Source: Parelaphostrongylus tenuis
Taxonomy: Eukaryota; Nematoda; Chromadorea; Rhabditida; Metastrongylidae
Reading direction: 5' to 3'
Assembly (NCBI GenBank): GCA_019055375.1
Contig: JAHQIW010000010.1
Location: 186,001-250,000, forward strand
Length of the DNA: 64,000 bases
Below, piece after piece: positions 38,401-51,700 of the stretch. Positions within the stretch are counted from its first letter, which is position 1. Every line of letters begins with the position of its first letter. Below the pieces are notes generated by a model, which had not been told where the DNA came from, searched no databases, and worked only from the letters and a program-made list of their open reading frames with translations. The position numbers were made by a program, and so were the translations under genes.

Positions 38401-41400
38401 ATTGATCTTTCAAAACCTCTTCTGACTGTTTATCTGTTCATCTCTGCAAATTGTAAGTATTCCTTCTCTACGTCTGAAATCAACATCCTTCTTGAGTCGT
38501 TCCAAGTTAACATGTCGATCTCTATCAGACTTGCCGCTACCTTTCTCGATCCGAGTATCTTCCACATGCCGATCTCCACTAGACATGCCCATACCTTTCT
38601 CGATCCGAGTGTCTTCCACATGTCGATCTCTACTAGACTTGTCGATTACTTTTTCAATCCCGGTGTCTTCCACATGTTGGTCTCTACTAGACATGCCGAT
38701 TCCTTTTTCGATCCCAGTGTCTTCCATATGTCGACCTCTACTGAACTTGTCAATACCTTTCTCAATCCGAATGTCTTCCATATGTCGACCTCTACTAGAC
38801 TTGTCGATACCTTTCTCAATCCGAATTTCTTCCACATGTCGATTTCTACTAGACTTGTTGATGCCTTTCTCAATCCTAAACGTCTTCCACATGTCGATCT
38901 CTACTAGACCTGCCGATACCTTTCTCGATCCGAGTGTCTTCCACATGCCGATCTCCACTAGACATGCCGATACCTTTCTCGATCCGAGTGTCTTCCACAT
39001 GTCGATCTCTACTAGATATGCCGATTCCTTTTTCGATCCCAGTGTCTTCCATATGTCGACCTCTACTAGACTTGTCGATACCTTTCTCAATCCGAATTTC
39101 TTCCACATGTCGATTTCTACTAGACTTGTTGATGCCTTTCTCAATCCTAACGTCTTCCACATGTCGATCTCTACTAGACCTGCCGATACCTTTCTCGATC
39201 CGAAGTTTCTTCCACATGTCGATTTCCACTGGACCTGCCGATACCTTTCTCGATCCGAGTGTCTTCCACATGCCGATCTCCACTAGACATGCCGATTCCT
39301 TTCTCGATCCCAGTGTCTTCCATATGTCGACCTCTACTAGACTTGTCCGATACCTTTCTTCGATTCGACAGTGTCTTCCATATGTCGACCTCTACTAGAC
39401 TTGTCGATACCTTTCTCAATCGGAATTTCTTCCACATGTCGATTTCTACTGGACCTGACGATACCGTTCTCGATCCGAGTGTCTTCCACATGTCGATCTC
39501 TATTAGACATGCCAATATCTTTCTCGATCCGACTGTCTTCGCCATGTCGTCTTCTCTTATGTGAGCAATGGGAGCATCCTACCGACCCCGATTCTGGACT
39601 AATTAGTCTTCGCTTTGAGCGACTCTTTCTCGACGCGTCTTGGGCTTCGTTTCTTGCCTGATAAGCATTCCGGTATTTATAAGTTTGTTCAAGTCGAGTC
39701 CCATTATTACTAAGATGCCGATTAGTAAACCGCCCTATGCTCTCACTATAACTCGTTCTGAGTCTCAGTGGTGTACGGCAAAATCTTGGCGCATGATATG
39801 CTCGCTTGTTATGTCTATTGACACGATCTTGTTCGCTTCTTGCTCGATTTGATGAAGAATTCTTGGATTCATTACGTCGGTCTCGTGCTGTTGAGATTTT
39901 CCGCAAATTTCCATCACGAACAATTTGGCCCTAAAAAAATAGTTAGCCCTGTTAAACCTAATTAGTCCCCAAGTACAAAAATGTGAAGCCAGAGTTTCCA
40001 TCATGCTGAACATATACTGAGATGAAAAATCATAGTATACGCTTTATTCTGATAGACGGAAGCAAACGAAGAAAACGACCACTCTCGCTGGACAACTTCC
40101 ATGAGAATATTAGCAATCGTTTGAAATATAGCAGTTCTTCTCACGGATAACTGCTACTTTTATCATTATACATACTCATGAATAGTAAAGATGTCTACCT
40201 GCAATAATTATAATCGTCATATGAAGACAGTGAGCCATAGCCGATTCGAGTTTCCCATACTAGCCGGCCGGCTACAGTATCCCACACAATCAGTCGTGTT
40301 CGTGCAAAGGGCAACTGTTTCGCGCGCGCCAGATGACCAGTGTTGTGCTGGTGAACTACTCATGACGCAATGAATGGCTCTATGAAAAGACGTGTTTCCC
40401 ATAATATCTGACCAGAGTTGTGCTGCTAAACTATTTATATGTTAACGCAAATAAGAATCTTGAAAACTGTCACGCCCACAGGAGCGCCAGACTATGGACG
40501 CCACTTGAAGCTCGGTCGCAATTTCATCCCTCTTAACTCTTATCTCATTCCACCTAGAAAAGCTTGCTCCTCATTGCTTTTTATATATGTAATACGAAAT
40601 CTTACACTCCGTTATCTTTACATATATAGGGTAAAGACCTGCTCCTTATTACATTTCGCATGTATGATACAGGTGCCTGCTCCTCATTATACTTAGCACG
40701 TATAACTCAGGAACCCTATCCGCATTACTCATATGATTGCTCATCTCTCACATTTTCAACTATTGATCACATTGTATTCACCCAAGTTCTCGGTGAGTCT
40801 ATCGACATCGCGGCCTTGTTATTGCTGTACTATAATGTACCTATATCGGTTTGATTGGTCAAGTTTGAGGTTTGATCTACCGCAACAAACGAAAAGTACC
40901 GCGTGGCAAAACGCGTTCTACAGACAAAAATCACTATATGAAAGTTCAAATCTCGGTGAATTGCCGTCAGTGCTCGTTCTTGATGCCTTTTTATACGCCG
41001 TAGCGGAAATAAAATTATGTTTCAAATTCGTAGCGCTTTTATTCGGTTGGTCCATAAGTTCTATCAATAGAGCAAACAACATCAAATACATCAACCAGAG
41101 GTAACTAAAATGTGCTAATTTTTGTTATGCCAGGGCGAATGAAGAAAGGATCCTTTTCGCTGGACAAGAACTTTTTAAAAGAGTGTTAGTATTCATTCGA
41201 AAGCTCGGATTCATGACTTGTGCGTTACGTGCCTCTTTTTTCAAAAAAAGGCTCTTTTATAATGCTGTAGCAAAGAAAACATTCGTGCTCCACATACGCA
41301 TATCTTTTACAGGACAGATACTGCTACCTGGAACTACGAGTGACCATCGATAACTGGAGTTATCATAATCCCAACGCTAGGTTCTTTTCTGGACGGACCG

Positions 41401-44400
41401 TTTCACTGCAGTGCAGAGCAAGATTGTATTTCACATACGCCGCTCGCTTCAGTGGCTAGTGTATGTGCGTGGACGTAAATCAATATGCGACCAATCAATT
41501 GCGCTAGCGCGATTCATATGTGTGATGTGATCTTTGTTGTTGCATTTAGAATTTTTCTACTTATGTAAAAAAAAGCAGAGAAAACGTATGACTCTAATTC
41601 TACAAAATTCTCTCTGCGCGTTCATATGCTTTTCATGCTTCCAGCAAAGTAAAATTAGGCCATTCCATAAATTTTGGCACTAGAGAAATAAACACCAAAC
41701 CTATAACCAAAAGTATTCAAAATTGCTTGATTTTTGCGTCGTTCAATAGCGCGTATTCCTGCTAAGACTTTCTACTCATCCACGAATGGTTTGTATGGAA
41801 AATGCTAGTGAAGCGCTACACAAGTTTAACGGAACTTGGGGCGATGTTGCGGTTGCAGAAGAATGGCTAGGAAGTGGTTCGCAAAGTTCAAAAATGGAGA
41901 AAACAGCCCAGAGAATCAGTCGCGCTCGGCCGCCCACAGGAGGCTCCATTAATCTTGCGCGCCACTTCATTAGCATTTTTCCTTACAGACCGTTCGCGTA
42001 TAAGTGGAAAGCGAATTTGTTCCCACGACAGCTCCATCGCCAAGCAACTACTAGACAAGTTGTATACCAATATCTTCGCAAGAATATGCACAATTGATTG
42101 ATCTCAAAACCATACAATTTTAATTACTTCTGGTTGATAGATTTGATGCTCACTGCTCTAGCGCCAAAACTTCTGGAGCTACTTTGCTGTAAGCATAAAA
42201 AGTACTATGAACGTGTAGAAAAAATCTTGTAGAATCAGACGGGTACGTTTTATCTGCGATTTCTTTCAAAGCGAGGAAAAGTCCTAAATTCAGCAACAAA
42301 AATCGCACCACACACGTGAGTCGCGCTAGTGCGATCGATTGGCCACGTATCGATCTACGGGCGCGTAAACACATTGGACAATGAGCGCGTATGTGAAACT
42401 CAATCCTAAGTTCATTGTTACATTGCAGTGAAATGGTCTCCTCAGAAAATAAGCAAAACGCTGGAATGGCAGAAACTTACGTTATCGAATTGTTACGATT
42501 TATCAAACGGAAGAGCTCTGCTTTTGCGAGAAATATGCGTTTGTGGAATAGAATTTTTCTTTTTGCTACAGCCTTGAATAAAGGTTTTCTTGAAAAAACG
42601 GGCATACAGCAGTCTCCCGATATTGGAACTTTTGAATAAGTACTAACACTCTCGTGAAAAGTTCTTTTCCAGCGCAAGTTGTCGTCTGTTCATTTGTTTT
42701 CGTCTAACAGAAAAGAACCGTATACTAGATGGAGATGATTGCTCGTGAACATAAATTGTCTTTCTGAGTTTGGCTTTATGCGGATACCACATCTCCTTTT
42801 TGACTTATCTGGCGTTCGCAGTAAATAGCAAAACACCGAGAAGTAAATCAGGAAAGCGGGAAAATAAAACTTTTTGATTCAATTTGTCAAACATTTCGGT
42901 GGTGAACTTACAGATTTTGATACATGTTCTCTTCGTTTTCTATGTGTCCCCGCACGTTTTCGTTCAATTCCTCCTCGATTTGATGGAGAGTTTTTCAAAA
43001 TAGAACGTCGACCGCGTTCTTTTCGGAGCATCCAAGGAGCTTTCCTCGCTAATAATTTCGCCCTGCAATGAAAACATATCTCGTCCTATCGAACTTTTAT
43101 AAGGAGATCTAAATCTACAATTTCAACTACTGAATGTATATCAGGCAGTTCCATGAGTTTTGGCACTACGATAAACATCAAATTGATTAACCAGAAGTGA
43201 TTGAAACTTGCATGATATTGGTATCGTTCAATTGAGTATTTTCTTTGAAAAAAATTTGTGGCTTACAACTTGCCTGTACTTGCTTTCAGACGAACGAACT
43301 GTCTTGGGAGAAAATTCTCTTGCTAATCATGCATGAATGGGTCATAGGGGAAGCAACGCACAAGATTAATCGAGTTTGTGGCAATGATACGGTTGCCAAA
43401 AGGACGACTAGGAAGTGATTCGCGAAGTTCAAAACCAAAGAAGGGGGGGGGGGAACAGTCTGGAGGATCAGTCGCGCTCGGGCCGCCTACTATAAGCTTC
43501 ATTAATCTTGCGCGCCGTTTCACCACCATCCTTCCCTACACACCATTAAGTGCATGAGTAGCAAGCTAATTTGTTCCCACGAAAGCTCCATATTAAAGCA
43601 AGTTGTGTACCAAAATGTTTTCAAAAAAAAAAATGCGCAGATGAACGATACCAAAACCATGCAATACTAATTACTTCCGGTAACTCAATTTAGTGTTTAC
43701 TGCTCCAATGCCGAGAACTTGTGGAGCAACCGAATATATTTAGAGAAATAATCGAATAGTATATAGAATCGGTTGTTTGTGGAAATCTCTGCATTTTGAG
43801 CGATTTTTTGCCGAAACCACAATTCATCCTTGCTCGGTATATAGAGGGAACATAATGAAAGTATCGAGTAAATCTAAAAACGAACGAGAAGAGGGGCAAA
43901 GACTGACTGTGATAGTTCTCGGTTGAAAAAATGAACAGCAAACGAACAGTACATTATCTGGCAATACAACGTCAAGAACTATTTAGTTCAAATAATTTTC
44001 TGTACAAAACAAACGAACATCTCCGAAATTCTTATCTCATGAAATGTCAAATTTAATTGTAAAGCCACGAACCTCTTCCAATACCGGTCGGAAAGAAAAC
44101 TCCGACTTTGGCAACTGCATCTCCTCAGGGTGCACGGTAGGCAGTATAATGAAGTCCTTATTAGGCTCAAATACGCTAAACTGAGGTTCAGCCAAACTGG
44201 ATGATGGAGATGAAGAAGGGAAGTTCAGTGATAATGCGGATACCTCAGGCTTGGCATTATCATCTACGATCATAAGGTCGCCAATATTAGTAACAGATGA
44301 ATCTAGCAATTTTTGGTGTGATTCTTCTGAGTTCAAGTTGCGAGTATGACGTTGTCGGCCGCTGATGAATTTCCAGTTCGTCCTTTACATTTGTTTCTTT

Positions 44401-45718
44401 AGATCGATAAGGATCCGAAATGCAGATATTGGCAGCATGTGGAGCGTTCTGCTGGCTTTGAGCAGTCGTTACAGCACAACTTGACGGAAAGCTGGCATTA
44501 GCAGATTCCTACAAAGAAAAAAAAGTTGACTTTGAACTTCTTGCACAAACAAAATTAGAATATCCTACATAACAGTAAGAAGTCGGCTGCGCATCAACAC
44601 AGGACATCAAGTGATCGTTGTTGTGATGAAAATTGACATCAACCTGAAAACGTTAGCTCAAATATGGGATGCAGAGCACATCACAGAGTGACAGATAAGA
44701 CGTCAACTTGTGAGTACACGCTAGCTCCACGCCATCATTTCAAGGTAAATTAATCATATGAAACTTCCAAACACGTGGCTGTTGATGAATAAAGAAATCA
44801 TATAACACCTCATGTTTGGCTTAACGAAGAAAATTAGGATATATCACCCAGGATAATAAAGAACCGCGCAAATCCAGTCATATTTCTATTTGACAGCCTT
44901 GCTGTAACTGACTAAGTAACCAAAATTTCCATTCTCACATTATGAATACCCTTATTATGTCATCCTCTGGTCGCCAACACAGGCAACTTGTCTGTACCTT
45001 CGTATGTCTTCTTGATATTTTTTGAGGTGTTAGTTGCAAGCTGTCTACGTTATAAGCAATTATTGAAGAGATTTCGAGAATGTCATTACCTCATAAGTCA
45101 CATAACAGCTCGCGATTCCGTTATTCGATTGAGTGGGGGAACTCATGGAACAGACGCTTGGGATGCCGACCAGAGGTGCATCAGATACTGCTACCTCAGG
45201 CGATTTACGATCGCTGACATTCTCACGTGGAATTATTTCAGTCGGACCATTTGTACAGAAGTTTCTTAGAAATTTCTGGAAAGATATATGTATGTAATTC
45301 CAGAACTCCCTATGTTTTTTCAATACTCTTTCGCAGTGTTATGATGTTTCAAAAACTCCCAAGAGAACTGAGTGGAAAGCAAAAACTCGTCCCGTTGTTA
45401 CCTATTTGGTGCTGGAAAGCAGTGTATGTGGACAATGATGTCTCGAAATTGACAAGTAATCATTTAACGACTCGGTGTTACCTTTCGTAGCCTTTTACTT
45501 CAATTACATAAAGTTTCGAAACATAATACAACAAGAGTACAAACCGGTTCGAGAACAATAATAATTGTACTCACTGAGATCTTTACTATAATTACAACAT
45601 CTGTATTCATGTGCACACGTGCATATACGTATATGTATATATATATATACATGTGTTGTATGTGGGTATATATGTGTATGTATAATGTACACATACGTGT
45701 TATGCACGTATATGTATG

Positions 45719-45763
<45 letters not shown>

Positions 45764-48700
45764 AGACACATGAGTGCATGTTACATAATTGCACACATGT
45801 GCAAGTATATATGTGTGCACATCTACGTATATGTACATTTAATGTATATACGTATATACATATGTATACATATGCATTCATATACATATTTATATATGAG
45901 AATAAGCAAACTGCATTTTTTAAAATGTGCGCAAAACACCCACATTGTACCAAATTGGCCTCTCCTCCTCGGGCCACATTTGTAACGTTCCATAGCGAGC
46001 CACGGCCGTTCAAAAGGAAATCGAAGATGACACACACCTTCAAGGGCTTGCTAAAACAACGAATCTTCACCTCTGCCACAATTCGATGACAATCAAAACG
46101 TGGGTCCTACTATCATTATCTGATACAGTGGATTACGTTGATTCACTTGACCCTCGTTGTGCAGCCGTGCAATGCGTAGGTGGTTCCGGATTTGTTGGAT
46201 CGTTTTACAAGGCAGTAGCATTCTTTTTATCCAGTACAACCTAAAAACTACTTAACACTCAGCAACTTACAAAATTTTTGAATACAAAAATCATCCATCA
46301 GAATGTTTAGACTCTAAGTAACAACCTCCCAAATGGATTATTTGAATTAGAGTGCGGAATATGTCGAAACTGTGTTAGGGCGTGAGCCAGCAGCAGATCT
46401 TCTCCAGGTGTGAAAAACTGGTGAGGAAACGTAAACAAATCTGGCTGCACACCAGGTATAAGGTCAGGGTATATGACAGCACAGCTACGACCTAATACAA
46501 GCGCTGCTTCCGGTCGAGGAGACCAACCTAAATTTCATAGAAGTAGAATTGAATTGCATCACATTCAAACAATTGTTTTTTTGAAACTTTGAACTAACCA
46601 AATGGTGTTGGATCCCATTTCACATATTGCGGAGCAACAGGCTTAACGCCCATAATGTCATGACAAGAGTCAATAGCTGCACCAAGATTAGAGATATTGA
46701 AAATGGACCACTGACCACCGGCATAGTATAGCGAGTCAAGTTCATTCTGAAATTACGAAGAAATAAGTTCATATTGCGATAGTTGAACATTTTGTCGCTA
46801 CCAGCATCCTACCTTTAAAAATCAGAATCTGTACAATTAAAGCTTCTCAAAACAATTGTCTCAAAGGCTATACCTACTGATGTGACAAGCATTTCAATAT
46901 TTGACACAGTATAAAACTATCAAAACTGCTGTGGTTTGACTGCGAATTCATGTTGAGGAAAAAAAAACACAGATCGCACAGATATGCAAAAAATCAAAAC
47001 GTCGAAAATTTCCGACAGTGCCCGGCTTTACATATGGCCAACCTTATATCCGTAATGTACAAAGATGTTTAAATTTGCGTGTGAGTCCTGCCCATGCGAC
47101 TTTTCGTGGATATCGTTCAGTGATTGTCGAATCACGAGCACTCCTCATAAAAATGGAATCTCTGGTCGGTTCAGTCGCGAGTACACACAGCAGTAATCAC
47201 GTGGCATACAATGAGTGGACCAAATGAGATTTCTAGTTTCCTGAGAGGCAAAGAGATCACGCGATGGATGAAGTCACTGTTTCTGCAGCGCCACTGTTCT
47301 GACAAATACCTTCTGTATTTACATAAACATTCATGCATGCTAGTATGGATGTGTTCTCATTGACGGATTGGGTTGTTTGAACAAATTTGGTCATAATGCC
47401 ACAGTCGAGTAACTGTGAAGCGTATGGAGGCGGTTAGGAGTCACCTTCAACAAATAAGCTATGCCTTGCCCAGTCTGTGAGAGAATAGCAAGCGACCAAT
47501 GAGTATCATTCCACCACGTTCACACAAGTAGGATAAGTGGGCTTCGTTACGAAGACCTTGAAAGAGCTCCCGACAGGGAAGTGTTTTGTGAGAACGAATA
47601 CGGAGAGGCTGCAAGGGTTTGACGGTTATTCTGGGCTAAATCACGTCAGACCAAGGTCAAAATCTATACGTCCAATACGTGTTCACTCGCATCATCCGAG
47701 TGTTCTAAGGAGAACCTGATCATGAATGTCAAAAGGTTAAAACATGTCATCAAAGTGGATGAGACAACATGCTGCCTACTCAAAGGTATTTATGACAGAG
47801 AGAAGTGCCTGTCGGAACTCGAAACATCTGCTTGTAGAGGTGTCGGCAGATCTGACGTCCTCGTTATCACAGATTTTTCAGACACTGTAGATCAATACCG
47901 GCTTCGACCACCTTGGCCGCTGACGCATCAACATCAAGTGTCCCAAAGTTCGACATGACACCGGACCTTCCTTTTTCGTTTTTTGCACTTAGCTGAAAAA
48001 GCGCAAATTTCAAAAACGGACTCCCGATACTACCATAACCAAGGGCCTATTCAGATCTACGCAGCTCTAAGAAAATGTCTTCATAAATAAGACTGCCAGA
48101 AATAGGACCACGCCGAAACTGTTTGGATGATGGGTCTGGTTGCTTCGTAAAACGATAAAAAGTCACTGAGCATTATCGAACACATGGTAGAAAAGGCGAT
48201 GGGAGGATGTCAACTCACACAAATAAGAAAAAAAGATCCAATGCTCTGACGTACGTCAACGATTGCAAATTAGAAACAGTGTTCTACGTGCCATGATGTC
48301 AGATATCAGGAGAGATAGAAACGTAATGTGCTTCAACGACAACTGCTGAACAAGAGTTGTTACGCTCATGATTCCTTGGGATATCAAACGCACATCAACC
48401 CTTTCGGGACCACCAGTTGTAATAGCCACACGCCGTGCAAATCGCCGATTTTCGGTATCTGATTAGGGCTTTTCGTCATTTTGGGTAAAAGTCTGGGGTT
48501 CCTTGTAATATTCGATACTTCAAGATTTTCTCTACACACTCGTGTGCTCTTAGTGCAAGGATAACGCTTATGTTTGAAAAGAAAGGCTCCCTTTTACTAC
48601 GAGATCACAGTGATGCTGGCATTCTGTCAATGGTAAAAAGTTGTACAAAGAATATAATGATGTAAGTCGATCATTTTTGACATATTGAAATAAACTATGC

Positions 48701-51700
48701 ATTAGATGAAAAAAGAACAAGCATCAGTCTAGTAGACAATTTGCCCCGACCAACATGATATCCAAGTGTAAGCTTGTATTTTGAACGATTCACATCGGTT
48801 GTACTTTAACGAAAGAGACATTATTTTTGCGACATATGAAGAAATAGTAAACTAACTATTGGTCCCTGATCAGGCGACGAGTACTGACCGACGTCTGTTG
48901 CCGCGAATGGATCTAAGATCAACTTGCCGTCTTTCTCTACATGCGCGTTGAACTTTGGGGTAGCTGGCTCACCATCCTGGAAAAAGGATCACCTGTATCA
49001 CCTGTCGTCCCGTTGATCGTCGAGTGACTCGAGCGGGTACCAGCAACTCTTCCATTTTTCCCTATCGCGTGCAAGAGTAGCCCAGTGGGTCCTCCTCGCT
49101 CTAGGGATTCGCTGAGCATCATATCTTTCTTCCATCGCTTTCGTGAAGAAATCGGACCAACGGGTCAGTGGTCTTCCTTTAGAGCGCTTGACGTCCCGAG
49201 GAATCCAGTCGGTAACGGCTCTCGTCCATCGGTTGTCGTTGAAGCGCATCACGTGTCCGGCCCACCTTATTTTCGATACCCTGGCGTGTAGAACGGCGTC
49301 TCTGATTTTCGATCGTTGACGTAGGTCGGAACTTCGGATCCTTTCTCTCATTTGCGAAATACGGGATACTCCTAGCATCGACCTTTCGACTACGCGTTCG
49401 ATAACGGCAAGTGATCTTTCATCCTGCTTACGTAGCGACCAGGTTTCTGCTGCATACGTTAGGGCAGGGATAATTGTCGAGTCGAAAAGGTGGGCACGGA
49501 GTCGGATGTTCTTTGTCCTCTTCACTACATCTTCGATGCTCTTAAACGTTCCCCAAGCCGCTCGTTTCCTCCTGCTCAACTCTGGGGCTAGGTCGTTAAT
49601 CATGTTGATTTCACGACCTAGATAGATGTAACTGGAGCATTCGGAAATTGTCGTTCCGTTGAGCGTGAATGGGGCATTAGAAACCTATCCGTTCCTCATG
49701 AACATTGTTTTCGTTAGATTCGGTTGAAGACCAATCTTTCCACAGGCGTTATCGCAATCAGTCACATTCGTTCTGCTTGGCTGATGTTTGGTGTTATGAG
49801 AACGATATCGTCAGCAAAGTGAAGATGGTTTAATTGTCGACCGTCAATTTTCACTCCCATTTCTTCCCATTCCAATGTTCGCATGACGTTTTGTAAGGTG
49901 GCAGTGAATAGTTTTGGCGAAATTGTATCGCCGTTGTCGAACCCCTCTTCTTACGTCAATGGTGATATTGTTGTAGAATGGAGATATTTTAGTCATAAAA
50001 TCTTTATAAAGCTCACGAAGGATCATTATGTACCGAGTAGGGACGCCCTGGTTATCCAGAGCCTCTATAACCGCTTCTGTTTCCACTGAATCAAAGGCTT
50101 TCTTCAGATCGATAAAAGTGAGACAGAGTGGTTGTTTGTACTCTCGCGAAACTTCAATGAGTCTTGTGATCGTGTGGATGTGGTCTATGGTACTAAATCC
50201 TTTTCGGAACCCTGCTTGTTCGCATGGCTGTCCTTCGTCCAGTGTTCTGTCAATCCTGTTCAGGATGACTCGAGTAAAGAGTTTATAGACAACGGACAGC
50301 AAGCAGATTGGGCGATAATTGCCTATGTCGTGAAGGTCTCCCTTTTTGAACAACAATACGGTCTTGCTGGTTTTCCATTGAATGGGAACCTTGCATTCTG
50401 ACAGGTAGCGAGTGAAGAGCCGAGCCAGGGTGTTGATGAGAACTGGCGGCAGGTTCTTCAGGTGTTCTGGTCTAATCCTGTCTGGACCGGGTGTTGTTCT
50501 GTTTTTCACCGACGATATAGCATGTCCGATTTCGGAAGGAAGGAGCGGTGGAACGACATATTCGTCCTCTTTCAATTTATATGACGGTAAGAGAACATGG
50601 CTAGCGAAGAGATCCGAATAGTATTGGTGGATGATTTTCTCCATAGCCCTTCTGGAAGCTGTAAGTGTCCCGCCAGGGTATCGGAGTGCAATCATCTTGG
50701 TTTTATAGTTGGCGAAGCCTCGCTGGGCTTTGCGAATGCTCTTCCCAGCTTCTGCAGCTTCTGCCATAACTGCTGCTCTTCTCTCTTTGAGGTCTTCTTT
50801 TATCGCTTCGCTGCATCGTTTCGCAAGTTCGGACGGAAGGTTTCGGTTGCCTGCAGCTCGTGCGATTCCACGTTGACGTATCAGCTCGAGTGTCTGCGGA
50901 GACAAGCGTCTCTTCGTGACCTTAGGACTCTCGGCTTTTTTAGCGCTAACGTGAAGATATTCAACGAGTCGATCGTATTCTTCGTCGATGTTGTCGACAA
51001 CGGTATCTTCCCAAGAGCCGACTAATGATTTCAATACATCCCAGTTTATGGTAGTTCTGGGACTTCGTTGTTTGAATTTAGCGGCTTTCTCTCCTCTCCT
51101 CGAAAATCGGAACGTTGCGCGAAGGAGGCGATGGTCTGATCCCGTGTAGAACTTGGGAACAACAGCGACGTCGGTCAGGCAAAACCTTCGATTTACTATG
51201 ATGTGATCTATTTCGTTATGGTACTCTCCATTGGGAGACTCCCACGTCGATCGCTGAGAGAGAGGCTTTTGGAATTGCGAGTTACCATGGATGGTTTGGG
51301 TCGTCATGATAAACTCGGATAGCCTCTCACCCTGTTCATTCCATTCTAGTCCGTGGGTCCCTATGTGACGTTCTTCAGACGTTCTTCTAAGTCCAATTTT
51401 TGCGTTAAAATCTCCGACAATGACCTTGAAGAATGTACGATCTTCTCTGAAGAATTTTTCGAGGTCCATATAGAACGCTTCCACTTCGTCTTCGTCATAG
51501 CTTGATGTTGGTGCGTAAGCAACGAAGATGGATATAGAGTTAAGAGTTATAATAGTGACTGGAAATTGAAAAACAATGAACAGTATATCAGAAGAAGCTG
51601 TTGCACAATGCATGCGATGCCAGGCCATCGATAATTCCTAACATAACCAAGTTTAGAGTAAGGATTCGTTCAATTCTATTAATTTATATAATGATTCACA

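Noticed and set aside
38492..39286. 264-codon open frame on the plus strand through the minisatellite
   Set aside because: A 54-bp repeat without stops is open in several frames on both strands. Only the minus-strand reading connects to splice sites and gon-4 exons.
45504..46089. Long Tyr/Ile/Cys-rich open frames on both strands
   Set aside because: They are translations of a TATA/CATA microsatellite.
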